Below are positions 1 through 6,223 of a DNA stretch of 13,832 nt, in pieces (position 1 is the first letter of the stretch; every line of letters starts with the position of its first letter). Both the position numbers and the translations under genes were made by a program. The notes below the pieces were generated by a model, which worked only from the letters and a program-made list of their open reading frames with translations, did no database searches and had not been told where the DNA came from. Origin of the DNA: Kitasatospora sp040298565 (GTDB lineage Bacteria > Actinomycetota > Actinomycetes > Streptomycetales > Streptomycetaceae). The DNA is taken from NCBI RefSeq assembly GCF_040298565.1, contig NZ_JBEPAK010000190.1:1-13832 (forward strand), read 5' to 3'.

Positions 1-99
1 CCGGCCGCGAGCCCAGAATCCTGGTGCCGCTCCGGGAAGGCCCGGGACGGAGCCCTCGAGAACCGACGGACCATCACGACACCTGGGGGCGACAACACG

Positions 100-1479
100 G
101 TGCTCAACGTCGCGGTGCCCACCCTGGGACGGGCCCTGGACGCCGACACCGCCGACATCCAGTGGATCGTCAACGCCTACTCGCTCGTCCAGGCCGGACT
201 GCTGCTGCCCGCCGGCGCCGCCGCCGACCGCTACGGGCGCAGGCGGCTGCTGATCATCGGGCTGCTGGTCTTCGGCGGCGGCTCGCTGGTCGCCGGACTG
301 GCGGGCTCCACCGCGCAGTTGACCGCCGCCCGGGCCGTGATGGGCGTGGGCGGCGCCTTCCTGCTCACCACCACGCTCGCCGTGGTGGTACAGGTCTTCG
401 ACGCGTCGGAGCGGGCCAGGGCGATCGGCGCCTGGGCCGTGGTCAACGCGCTCGGCTTCGCGATCGGGCCGCTGGTCGGCGGCACGCTGCTGACGCACTT
501 CCACTGGGGCGCGCTCTTCCTGGTCAACCTGCCGGTGGTGCTGGTCGCACTGGTCGGCGCCCGCCTGCTGGTGCCCGAGTCCAGGGAACCCGGCGGAGGC
601 CGCCCCGACCTGGCCGGGGCGCTGCTCTCCACCGCCGGAGTCACCGCCCTGGTGTACGCCGTGACGGCCGGGCCGGACCACGGCTGGGCCTCGGCCGGGG
701 TGCTGGCGCCCGCCGCCTGCGGCCTGGCGGTCCTGGCGGCCTTCGTCCGCTGGGAGCACCGTGCCCCGGCCCCGATGCTGGATCCGGCCTTCTTCCGCGA
801 CCGCCGGTTCGCCGGTGCCGTCACCGGGGTGCTGCTGATCACCTTCGGCAGCGCGGGCGGGCTCTTCCTGCTCTCCCAGCAACTGCAGTTCGTCCGGGGC
901 TGGTCGGCGCTGGAGACCGGGCTGCGGATGGCGCCCTTCGCGCTGGCGGTGGTCGTGCTCAACCTGACCGGGGTGGCGGCCCGCCTGCTGGCCCGGCTGG
1001 GCCGGCCGGCGGGCATCGCCCTCGGGATGGGCATGCTCGCGGGCGGGTTCGCGCTCGCGGCCCTCGCACCGACCGGCGGCTACGGCCGACTGCTCGCCGG
1101 ACTGCTGCTGATGGGCGCGGGCTGTGCGCTGGCCAACCCGGCCATCGTGGAGGCCGTGCTCTCCTCGCTGCCGCCGCAGCGGGCCGGGGCGGGCGCCGGG
1201 ATCGACGGCGCCATGGCGGAGGTCGGGGCGAGCCTCGGAGTCGCCGCGCTCGGCGCGGTGCTGAGCGCCCGCTTCGGTGCCGGGCTGCCGCCCGCCCTGA
1301 CCGGAGCCGGCTCCCTGACCGAGGCGCTGGCCGCCGCCCGCTCCCCGGCGGAGGCCGCCGCGGCCGTCACGGCCTTCGGTGACGCCGCCCGGACCGCCCA
1401 ACTCACCGGCGCGGCGGCCGTCCTGGTCGGTGGCCTGGCCACCGCCTGGCTGCTCGGCCGCGCCGAGCGGCGGCACTGA
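100..1479 (+). CDS. MFS transporter, DHA2-like drug efflux family, N-terminus disrupted
   Basis: An integral membrane proton-coupled exporter of the major facilitator superfamily, most like the 14-helix DHA2 drug/antibiotic efflux group. The start is conserved family sequence (DNTVLNVAVPTL, the second half of TM1). It is followed by the IQWIVNAYSL segment, the loop 2-3 motif A region (ADRYGRRRLL), and a glycine/proline-rich helix with GFAIGPLVGG (motif C). About a dozen more hydrophobic helices follow, to the stop at 1479. The only usable start codon is GTG at 100, which lies inside TM1. Codons 91-99 (D-N-T) are still family-like, but the open frame from 1 to 90 reads polar, arginine-rich sequence instead of the hydrophobic first half of TM1. 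The protein therefore looks N-terminally truncated by about 20-30 residues, or the edge is misassembled. Substrate cannot be inferred. No regulator gene is visible beside it. Confidence 0.85.
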   Translation: MLNVAVPTLGRALDADTADIQWIVNAYSLVQAGLLLPAGAAADRYGRRRLLIIGLLVFGGGSLVAGLAGSTAQLTAARAVMGVGGAFLLTTTLAVVVQVFDASERARAIGAWAVVNALGFAIGPLVGGTLLTHFHWGALFLVNLPVVLVALVGARLLVPESREPGGGRPDLAGALLSTAGVTALVYAVTAGPDHGWASAGVLAPAACGLAVLAAFVRWEHRAPAPMLDPAFFRDRRFAGAVTGVLLITFGSAGGLFLLSQQLQFVRGWSALETGLRMAPFALAVVVLNLTGVAARLLARLGRPAGIALGMGMLAGGFALAALAPTGGYGRLLAGLLLMGAGCALANPAIVEAVLSSLPPQRAGAGAGIDGAMAEVGASLGVAALGAVLSARFGAGLPPALTGAGSLTEALAAARSPAEAAAAVTAFGDAARTAQLTGAAAVLVGGLATAWLLGRAERRH

Positions 1480-1626
1480 CGGCTCGACGGCGGTGTCCCC
1501 TGCGCCCCCGCCGGGCACGGCCGTCGCGCTCCTGGCTGCCGATACCGCGTCGGCACGGCGCGGACGCCCGGGAAATCCGGTTGCCGGGGCGGGTCGGACG
1601 GGGGGATGGAGCAGCGGAGCGGGCGG
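1480..1626. other. Spacer between MFS gene and exonuclease pseudogene
   Basis: A short spacer with no convincing gene. A 6-bp inverted repeat (TGCCGA at 1537-1542, TCGGCA at 1550-1555) could be a weak terminator for the MFS gene. A GGAG at 1616-1619 is the ribosome binding site used to choose the GTG start of the next gene. Confidence 0.4.
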
Positions 1627-2208
1627 GTGACGCCGACGGGGTACGTGTCGGTGGACGTGGAGGCGGACGGGCCGATTCCGGGGCCGTTCTCGATGGTGAG
1701 CTTCGGGGCGGTGGTGGCCGGATGGCACGACGGGGCCGGGTTCCGGCGGGCTGAGCCGGGCGCGGCGGCGGCGTTCCACCGGGAGCTGCGGCCGATCGCC
1801 GAGGAGTACGACCCGAGGGCGCCGGCGGTGTCGGGGCCGGCGCGGGCCGCGCTGGAGGCGGGCGGCGCCGCCCCCAGGTCGCGCTGCGGGAGTTCCGGCA
1901 GTGGGTGGAGCAGCTGCGGACCGGCCCCGAAGGGCTGCGGTACCGGCCGGTGATGGTGGCCTACCCGGCCGTGTTACGACTGGCAGTTCCTGTACCGGTA
2001 CCTGATGCGGTTCACCGGGGCCGGCCCGTTCGGGCACTCCGGGTGCCTGGACCTGAAGACGCTGTACGCGGCGCGGGCCGGGGTGCCATTCGCCGGCATC
2101 GGGAAGCGGTCGATGCCGGCGGAGCTGCTGCCGGACCTCCCCCACACCCTGGACGACGCCCGGGAGCAGGCGGTGCTGTTCGCGAACCTGTGGGAGTGGG
2201 CGGGCCCA
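1627..2208 (+). pseudogene. Frameshifted DEDD-type 3'-5' exonuclease (DnaQ-like/exoribonuclease fold)
   Basis: Remnant of a roughly 190-residue RNase H-fold 3'-5' exonuclease. The first segment (GTG 1627, GGAG at 1616-1619) reads YVSVDVEADGPIPGP, carrying the D-x-E metal-binding motif. At the C5 run 1871-1875 the frame moves by -1: adding one C restores VALREFRQWVEQLRTGPEGL and RPVMVAYP. At the TT of 1974-1975 an extra T returns the original frame, giving YDWQFLYRYLMRFTG, then SGCLDLKTLYAARAG, then LDDAREQAVLFANLWEW. As I recall the family, the last motif reads PHTHNALDDAREQA (His-x4-Asp). Here it is PHTLDDAREQA, consistent with a 9-base deletion at the catalytic His. No stop follows the expected C-terminus; the frame runs on into the antisense of the phosphatase gene. 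Homopolymer sequencing error could explain one lesion but hardly all three. Confidence 0.8.
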
Positions 2209-2214
2209 TGCGGG

Positions 2215-2280
2215 GTGAGGGCCCACGCGGGGGTCCTGCGCGGGGTGAGGGCCTACTCGGGCCTACTCGGGGGTGAGGGC
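2215..2280. repeat. Short direct repeats derived from the 3' end of the phosphatase gene
   Basis: The element GGGGTGAGGGCC occurs three times (about 2214, 2242, 2270). GGGCCTACTC is tandemly doubled at about 2250-2268. Read on the minus strand, these are copies of the last codons of the phosphatase gene (Ala-Leu-Thr-Pro-Glu-stop region) lying just beyond its TAG. This suggests small slipped-strand duplications at the junction with the decayed exonuclease gene. Confidence 0.65.
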
Positions 2281-3354
2281 CAGCACGGCGAGGTCGTCGG
2301 CGAGCAGGCCGGCGTACTGGGGGACGTCCTGGGCCAGGAACGAGACCACCCGGTCGGGCGCGGTGGTGCCCAGGCCAGCCAGGCGCGGCGCCAGCGGGTA
2401 GAAGACGCCGGCGGCGTCGCGGGCCTCGCTGACGCCGTCGGTGTAGAGCAGGACGGTGTGGCCCCGGGGCAGGGCGACGGTGGTCGGCTTGGCCGGTTCG
2501 TCCTCGGGACCGAGCTGGCCGAGGCCGAGCGGCAGTTCCTCGGCACAGGCGACCGGCGCGATGGTGCCCCCGGAGAGCAGCAGCGGGGTGGTGTGGCCGC
2601 GGTTGACGATCTCCACGCAGTCGGCGCCCGGCCGGTACTGGAGCAGGACGGCGGTGGCGAAGAGCTCGTCGTCGCCGCCGTCCGCCGCGTCCCGCAGGAC
2701 GGCGCGGTCCAGCTGGTCGGCGAGCTCGACCAGGCCCGGGGTGTCGTGCGCCGCCGCCCGGAACGCCCCGAGCACGTCGGCCACCGTACGGACCGCGCCG
2801 AGGCCCTTGCCGCGGACGTCGCCGAGCAGCACCCGGACGCCGAAGCGGGTGTCGCACACCTCGTACAGGTCCCCGCCGACCAGCACCTCGGCCTGGGCCG
2901 GGCGGTAGAGCCCGGCCACCCGCAGGCCGCCGACCCGCTCGGGCACCGGCCGGAGCACGGTGCGCTGGAGGGTCTCGGCGACCGTACGGGCCTGGAGCAG
3001 GCTGTGCGACTGCCGGGTGCGCTGCCAGGACAGGGCCGTGCCCATCACTCCGGAGAGCAGGGTGGCGATGTAGACCCAGACGTGGTGCTGCTCGTCGATG
3101 TGGCCGGCGCGCAGGGCCAGCAGGATCTGCAACCCGAGCGAGCCGGCGGTGGCGGCCCCGGTCAGCACCGGCCCGTAGCTGAAGGCGGCCACCACCGGCA
3201 GGGCGGTCAGCAGGAAGCCGGCGGCCACCGCGTCCGGGACGACTGCCTCGGCGATCAGGTCCAGGACGAGCAGCAGGACCGGCAGCCAGGGCACCCAGCG
3301 CGGCACCCGGGGCTTCACGGCCACGGGCTGCGGCGGGCGGGGTGCTGCTGGCAC
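2263..3354 (-). CDS. Membrane-anchored PP2C/SpoIIE-family serine/threonine phosphatase
   Basis: A 363-residue phosphatase that probably dephosphorylates Ser/Thr on a partner such as an anti-sigma-factor antagonist; no partner gene is nearby. Residues 20-110 form three to four hydrophobic helices (WVPWLPVLLLVLDLI, FLLTALPVVAAF, VYIATLLSGVMG), placing the catalytic domain in the cytoplasm. The PP2C metal-ligand motifs are intact: VGGDLYE (D162), GDVRGKG (D179), NRGHTTPL, YTDGVSEA (D306) and ADDLAVL (D353/D354). This matches the Streptomyces PP2C layout with 5'-membrane and 3'-SpoIIE domains, without an N-terminal PAS or GAF domain. The GTG start at 3354 is fixed by a perfect AGGAGG at 3363-3368, 8 nt upstream. 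It is transcribed toward the exonuclease remnant and has its own upstream spacer, so it is probably monocistronic. Confidence 0.93.
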   Translation of the reverse strand: MPAAPRPPQPVAVKPRVPRWVPWLPVLLLVLDLIAEAVVPDAVAAGFLLTALPVVAAFSYGPVLTGAATAGSLGLQILLALRAGHIDEQHHVWVYIATLLSGVMGTALSWQRTRQSHSLLQARTVAETLQRTVLRPVPERVGGLRVAGLYRPAQAEVLVGGDLYEVCDTRFGVRVLLGDVRGKGLGAVRTVADVLGAFRAAAHDTPGLVELADQLDRAVLRDAADGGDDELFATAVLLQYRPGADCVEIVNRGHTTPLLLSGGTIAPVACAEELPLGLGQLGPEDEPAKPTTVALPRGHTVLLYTDGVSEARDAAGVFYPLAPRLAGLGTTAPDRVVSFLAQDVPQYAGLLADDLAVLALTPE

Positions 3355-3362
3355 GGCGGGGG

Positions 3363-3368
3363 CCTCCT
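3363..3368 (-). promoter_or_regulatory. Ribosome binding site of the PP2C phosphatase
   Basis: Minus-strand AGGAGG, 8 nt before the GTG at 3354, is a full anti-Shine-Dalgarno match. It decides the GTG start over downstream alternatives. Confidence 0.85.
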
Positions 3369-3375
3369 GGCTGGC

Positions 3376-3540
3376 CGGTCCGGGATGGTCCGGACCGGAC
3401 CGGGATGAGGGGTCCGGAACGACCGGTCCGGATCAGCCGGCCCGGATCGGCCGGCGGGAGGCCGGGAGCGGAACGACTGAACCCGGACGGACCGAACCGG
3501 CCGGACCGGACCGGGACGACGGGACCGGAATGACCCGGTT
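3376..3540. repeat. GGACC/TCCGG-rich degenerate repeat upstream of the phosphatase gene
   Basis: A stretch built from many copies of GGACCGG, TCCGGA and GGAACGAC. The block CCGGACCGGACCGGGA recurs at about 3395-3411 and about 3502-3518. No gene is convincing on either strand. It lies in the spacer that should hold the phosphatase promoter and may form extensive secondary structure. Confidence 0.6.
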
Positions 3541-3578
3541 CGTCCCTCCATGCTCCCCCACTCGGACGCGATCCGGGA

Positions 3579-3600
3579 GACCGCCCGTACGCGGGCGGTC
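3579..3600 (-). terminator. Hairpin behind the P450 gene
   Basis: A perfect 9-bp stem (GACCGCCCG / CGGGCGGTC) with a TACG loop, starting 39 nt past the P450 stop at 3639. There is no T tract, as is common in high-GC actinomycetes. Confidence 0.55.
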
Positions 3601-3606
3601 AGCCGG

Positions 3607-3624
3607 GGTCGGCCGAGGCCGACC
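3607..3624 (-). terminator. Second hairpin behind the P450 gene
   Basis: A 7-bp stem (GGTCGGC / GCCGACC) with a CGAG loop, between the P450 stop and the 3579-3600 hairpin. The two hairpins form a tandem pair likely to stop minus-strand transcription before the phosphatase spacer. Confidence 0.5.
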
Positions 3625-3638
3625 GCGCCCGACGGGGC

Positions 3639-4856
3639 TCAGCGCAGGGTCACCGGCAGGGTCTCGAAACCGCGCAGCACCAGGCGGTCCCGACGGGTCG
3701 CAGCCCCGCCCCGGGCGAGCCGGGGGAAGCGGTCGAGCAGCGCGGGCACCGCGATCTCGCCCTCCAGCCGGGCCAGCTGGGAGCCCAGGCAGAAGTGCTG
3801 GCCGCCGCCGAAGCTGAGCGGCTGGCTGTCGGTGCGGGTCGGGTCGAACACCTCGGGCCGGACGTAGCGGGACGGATCGTGGTTGGCGGCGCCGATCAGC
3901 AGCGTCAGCCCGCTGCCCGGTGGGAGGGGCACGCCCTCGACGGCCAGTCCCGGCTCCAGCGCGACCCGGCCGGTGGCCTGGACCGGGGAGTCGAAGCGCA
4001 GCACCTCGTCGGTGAAGCCGGCCGGGGTGACCGCGCCGCTGCGCAGCGCGGCCGCCACCTCGGGATGGCGGAACAGCAGGGCGAGGCCGTTGCCCAGCAG
4101 GTTGGTGGTGGTCTCGAAGCCGGCCACCAGCAGCAGCACCAGGTTGGCCAGCAGCTCCTCGGCGGAGAGCCGCCCGCCGTCCTCGGCGGCGATCCGGGCC
4201 AGGTCGCTGACCAGGTCGTCCTGCGGGCGGGCCAGCCGCTCGGCGGCCAGCTCGGTGAAGTACCCGGACAGCTCGTCGGCGGCCCGGTCCGCGGCGTCCA
4301 GCTCGTCGAGGTCCTGGATGATCTCCAGCGCGACGGTCAGGTCGGAGGCGAGGTCGCGGAAGCGGTAGCGGTCCCGGTCGGGGACGCCGAGCAGCTCGCA
4401 GATCACCCCGACCGGCAGCCGGAAGGCGAAGGCGTCCATGAAGTCGACCGGCGAGCCGTCCGCGCCCTGCTCGGCCATGCCGTCCAGCAGCCGGTCCACC
4501 GCCGCCTCGACGGCCGGTCGCAGCGCGGCGACCCGGCGGGCGGTGAAGACGGAGGCGATCAGCGAGCGGACCCGGGGCTGGTCGGGCGCGTTGCGCTGGA
4601 GGATCGAGCGGCCGAACAGGGCCAGCGAGGAGTGCGAGGCGAACTCCGGGGCCACCCCGGCCATCATGTCGGCGGTCGCGACGCCGAAGGCGGGGGTGCG
4701 CAGCACCTTGTTGACCGCCGCGTAGCCGCTCACCACGTACATCCCGTCCCCCGCCGGGACGACCGGGCCCAGCTCGTGCGCCCTCGCGTACAGCGGGTAC
4801 GGGTCCGTCCTGACCTCCGGGGTCATCAGCTGCTCGATGATCGCCGCGCCGTCCAT
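3639..4856 (-). CDS. Cytochrome P450 (soluble bacterial class)
   Basis: A 405-residue heme-thiolate monooxygenase, normal length for a soluble actinomycete P450. It would insert one oxygen atom into an unknown substrate using electrons from a ferredoxin and reductase; neither is encoded here. The I-helix reads AGFETTTN with the acid-alcohol pair E248-T249. Phe replaces the more usual His in AGHETT, a known variant. The K-helix ExxR is EVLR, followed by a PEVFDPTR meander. The heme-binding loop FGGGQHFCLGSQLARLE carries the proximal cysteine C356. The ATG at 4856 is chosen because GGAGGGGAG lies just upstream on the minus strand and the product starts at the usual distance from the TDPYPLYARAHE motif. 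The open frame further upstream reads through tandem repeats and is not coding. Two hairpins lie downstream. An isolated P450 suggests catabolic or tailoring use of shared redox partners. Confidence 0.94.
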   Translation of the reverse strand: MDGAAIIEQLMTPEVRTDPYPLYARAHELGPVVPAGDGMYVVSGYAAVNKVLRTPAFGVATADMMAGVAPEFASHSSLALFGRSILQRNAPDQPRVRSLIASVFTARRVAALRPAVEAAVDRLLDGMAEQGADGSPVDFMDAFAFRLPVGVICELLGVPDRDRYRFRDLASDLTVALEIIQDLDELDAADRAADELSGYFTELAAERLARPQDDLVSDLARIAAEDGGRLSAEELLANLVLLLVAGFETTTNLLGNGLALLFRHPEVAAALRSGAVTPAGFTDEVLRFDSPVQATGRVALEPGLAVEGVPLPPGSGLTLLIGAANHDPSRYVRPEVFDPTRTDSQPLSFGGGQHFCLGSQLARLEGEIAVPALLDRFPRLARGGAATRRDRLVLRGFETLPVTLR

Positions 4857-4880
4857 CCGGTGCTCCCCTCCGATGACGAT

Positions 4881-4899
4881 GGTTCCTGGTCCGTGAACC
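4881..4899. promoter_or_regulatory. Operator-like inverted repeat upstream of the P450 gene
   Basis: GGTTC at 4881-4885 and GAACC at 4895-4899 form an inverted repeat with a 9-nt spacer, 24 nt before the P450 start. The location fits a repressor site between promoter and gene. No adjacent regulator is present to name a binding protein. Confidence 0.35.
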
Positions 4900-4954
4900 A
4901 CCGGCGGGCGCGGCGGAGTTCCCGTACGGGTAGCCGGGCTGCCCGCGCTCGCTC

Positions 4955-4978
4955 GGCCGGCGGGCACGGGAGGGCTCG
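4955..4978. repeat. Left copy of a 24-bp direct repeat flanking the tandem array
   Basis: Begins GGCCGGCGGGCACGGG and recurs at 5167-5190 with one mismatch (AGGG against AAGG). The pair brackets the 30-bp tandem array almost exactly. Confidence 0.75.
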
Positions 4979-4980
4979 GT

Positions 4981-5160
4981 CGGCCGGCGGTCCGGCGGGC
5001 GTGCGAGGTGCGGCCAGCGGGCCGGCGGGCGTGCGAGGTGCGGCCAGCGGGCCGGCGGGCGTGCGAGGTGCGGCCAGCGGGCCGGCGGGCGGGCGTGCGA
5101 GGTGCGGCCGGCGGTCCGGCGGGCGTGCGAGGTGCGGCCGGCGGCCCGGGCGTGCGGGGT
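4981..5160. repeat. 30-bp tandem repeat array, six copies, in the P450/arsC-like divergent spacer
   Basis: Units lie at 4981-5010, 5011-5040, 5041-5070, 5071-5104, 5105-5134 and 5135-5160. Units 2 and 3 are identical (CGGCCAGCGG, then GCCGGCGGGC, then GTGCGAGGTG). Unit 4 has an extra GGGC. Units 1 and 5 share a variant (CGGCCGGCGG then TCCGGCGGGC). Unit 6 is degenerate and shortened. Because 30 is a multiple of three and the unit lacks stops, every frame reads as repetitive Arg/Ala/Gly peptide, which creates long false reading frames. No unique spacers exist between copies, so it is not a CRISPR array. Confidence 0.92.
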
Positions 5161-5166
5161 CCGACG

Positions 5167-5190
5167 GGCCGGCGGGCACGGGAAGGCTCG
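5167..5190. repeat. Right copy of the 24-bp direct repeat, abutting the arsC-like promoter
   Basis: Matches 4955-4978 with a single mismatch. It ends 1 nt before the TAGGCT hexamer of the next gene, so it occupies the position where a -35 element would lie. Confidence 0.75.
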
Positions 5191-5191
5191 C

Positions 5192-5207
5192 TAGGCTGGC
5201 GGGCATG
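5192..5207 (+). promoter_or_regulatory. Leaderless promoter of the ArsC-like gene
   Basis: TAGGCT (TAnnnT -10 class) at 5192-5197 ends 7 nt before the ATG at 5205, so transcription should begin at or next to the A of the start codon. There is no Shine-Dalgarno sequence and no recognisable -35, which would fall in the flanking repeat. Confidence 0.6.
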
Positions 5208-5561
5208 GAGATCTGGATCAACCCGCGCTGCAGCAAGTGCCGGACGGCGCTGAGCGAGCTGGACGCCGCCGGAGTGGAGTACACCGTGCGGCGCTACCTG
5301 GAGGACCCGCCGACGGTGGCCGAGCTGGAGGAGGTCCTGGAGCGCCTCGGCCTCGAGCCGTGGGACATCACCCGCACCGACGAGCAGATCGCCAAGGACC
5401 TGGGGATGAAGGAGTGGCCCCGGGAGGCCGCCGAGCGGGGGCGCTGGATCGCGGCGATGGCCGAGCATCCGGTGCTGATCCAGCGTCCGATCATCACCGC
5501 GGACGACGGGCACGCCGTCGTGGCCCGCACCCCCGAGGCGCTCGGGTCCGTCCTGCCGTAG
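5205..5561 (+). CDS. ArsC/Spx-family thioredoxin-fold protein (arsenate reductase-like)
   Basis: A 118-residue cytoplasmic protein of the ArsC/Spx/YfgD thioredoxin-fold family, full length for the family. The N-terminus MEIWINPRCSKCR aligns with the ArsC active-site loop. It carries a CxxC pair (C9, C12), whereas the classical glutaredoxin-dependent arsenate reductase has a single catalytic Cys in this loop. Arginines in IQRPI and VARTPE sit where ArsC has its oxyanion-binding residues. The most likely role is a thiol redox enzyme or arsenate reductase. No arsenite exporter or ArsR regulator is nearby, so an arsenic role is not supported by context. The ATG at 5205 is preceded by a leaderless-type -10. 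It converges on the PPOx-like gene, with 26 bp between stops. Confidence 0.9.
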   Translation: MEIWINPRCSKCRTALSELDAAGVEYTVRRYLEDPPTVAELEEVLERLGLEPWDITRTDEQIAKDLGMKEWPREAAERGRWIAAMAEHPVLIQRPIITADDGHAVVARTPEALGSVLP

Positions 5562-5587
5562 GCACCGGGAGCAGCCGTCCGGTCCGG

Positions 5588-6058
5588 TCAGTGGAGCCGG
5601 GTGGTCTCCACCGGCCGACCGGGGTGCCAGTTGTCGACCAGCAGGTGGTCGCCCTCCACCCGGGTGTGCACCACCTGGTGGAGGTCCAGCCGGAACAGGT
5701 GGAACGGGGTCGGCGGCGGCTCGGGCAGCTCGGCCGAGAAGGCGGCGATCTCGTCCTCGTCGGTGACCTCCACCGCCCGGCCGGAGAGCTTGGAGTCCCC
5801 GCCCGCCATGGTCTCGTCACCCGGGTGCGAGTGCAGCGCGAACCGGGCGTCGCGCTGCAGGTCACGGGCCTTGACCGCGTGGTGCATCGACCCGAGCCAG
5901 GCGTCGGCGCCGACGAAGTCGACCTCCGTCCCGCTCACCCTGGGTGAACCGTCCTTGCGCAGCGTCGCCAGGACGTGGTGCTTGTTCGCCTCGAACCGGG
6001 CCCGGACCAGGGCCGCGAGTTCCGGTGCTTCGTCCTCGAAATCCTGCCAGCTAGCCAT
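5588..6058 (-). CDS. Pyridoxamine 5'-phosphate oxidase-like FMN/F420-binding split-barrel protein
   Basis: A 156-residue split-barrel protein. The core VLATLRKDGSPRVSGTEVDFVGADAWLGSM is the typical first beta hairpin of the PNPOx-like fold, with the cofactor phosphate-binding strand next to it (AVKARDLQRDARFALHSHP). The C-terminal half is acidic and ends in a strand pair (LHQVVHTRVEGDHLLVDNWHPG). Whether it binds FMN, F420 or heme cannot be read from the sequence; it probably reduces or sequesters a small molecule rather than making vitamin B6. The ATG at 6058 has no Shine-Dalgarno. It lies 6 nt after a CAGACT -10 with TTGTCGGTG upstream, which fixes the start and implies a leaderless, damage-inducible transcript. 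It is divergent from the DUF1697 gene. Confidence 0.88.
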   Translation of the reverse strand: MASWQDFEDEAPELAALVRARFEANKHHVLATLRKDGSPRVSGTEVDFVGADAWLGSMHHAVKARDLQRDARFALHSHPGDETMAGGDSKLSGRAVEVTDEDEIAAFSAELPEPPPTPFHLFRLDLHQVVHTRVEGDHLLVDNWHPGRPVETTRLH

Positions 6059-6087
6059 GGCGCCAGTCTGGCAGCCGGCACCGACAA
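6056..6087 (-). promoter_or_regulatory. RecA-independent (PafBC-type) DNA-damage promoter, leaderless, of the PPOx-like gene
   Basis: On the minus strand: TTGTCGGTG (6087-6079), 8 nt, CAGACT (6070-6065), 6 nt, ATG. The published actinobacterial RecA-NDp consensus is TTGTCRGTG-N8-TAnnnT. The 9-mer matches it completely and the -10 lacks only its first T. Spacing is exact. Confidence 0.75.
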
Positions 6088-6173
6088 CCGACACCGATGA
6101 CCGCCGGGTGCGGGGAGACGGCACCGGTCGGCGGGGCGGCGGACGGTGGACGGTGGACGGCGCCGAGTGGGGA

Positions 6174-6223
6174 CGCCCGGTGGCCGGCGGCCGGTGGGGG
6201 GCGCCCGGTGTCGGCGGCCGGTG
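6174..6223. repeat. Imperfect 22/23-bp direct repeat overlapping the DUF1697 promoter
   Basis: CGCCCGGTGGCCGGCGG (start of the copy at 6174-6196) recurs as CGCCCGGTGTCGGCGG (start of the copy at 6202-6223), with one base fewer. The second copy supplies most of the GTGTCGGCG element of the DUF1697 promoter. Just upstream, CGGTGGA is also doubled. Confidence 0.6.

Noticed and set aside
2005..3408. A fusion of the exonuclease C-terminus with a 390-residue downstream extension
   Set aside because: The extension is the antisense strand of the phosphatase gene; it arises only because the exonuclease stop is missing.
3820..3850. Another TGTCGGTG copy inside the P450 gene, and one near 1645 in the exonuclease remnant
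   Set aside because: Both are inside coding sequence and lack a TAnnnT-like hexamer 8 nt downstream.
4981..5160. CRISPR-like appearance of the 30-bp repeats
   Set aside because: Copies are directly adjacent with no unique spacers, the unit is not a CRISPR-type palindrome and no cas gene is present.
3795..5561. Long plus-strand frame fused to the ArsC-like gene
   Set aside because: It is antisense to the P450 and reads through stop-free 30-bp repeats; only the part from 5205 resembles a protein family.
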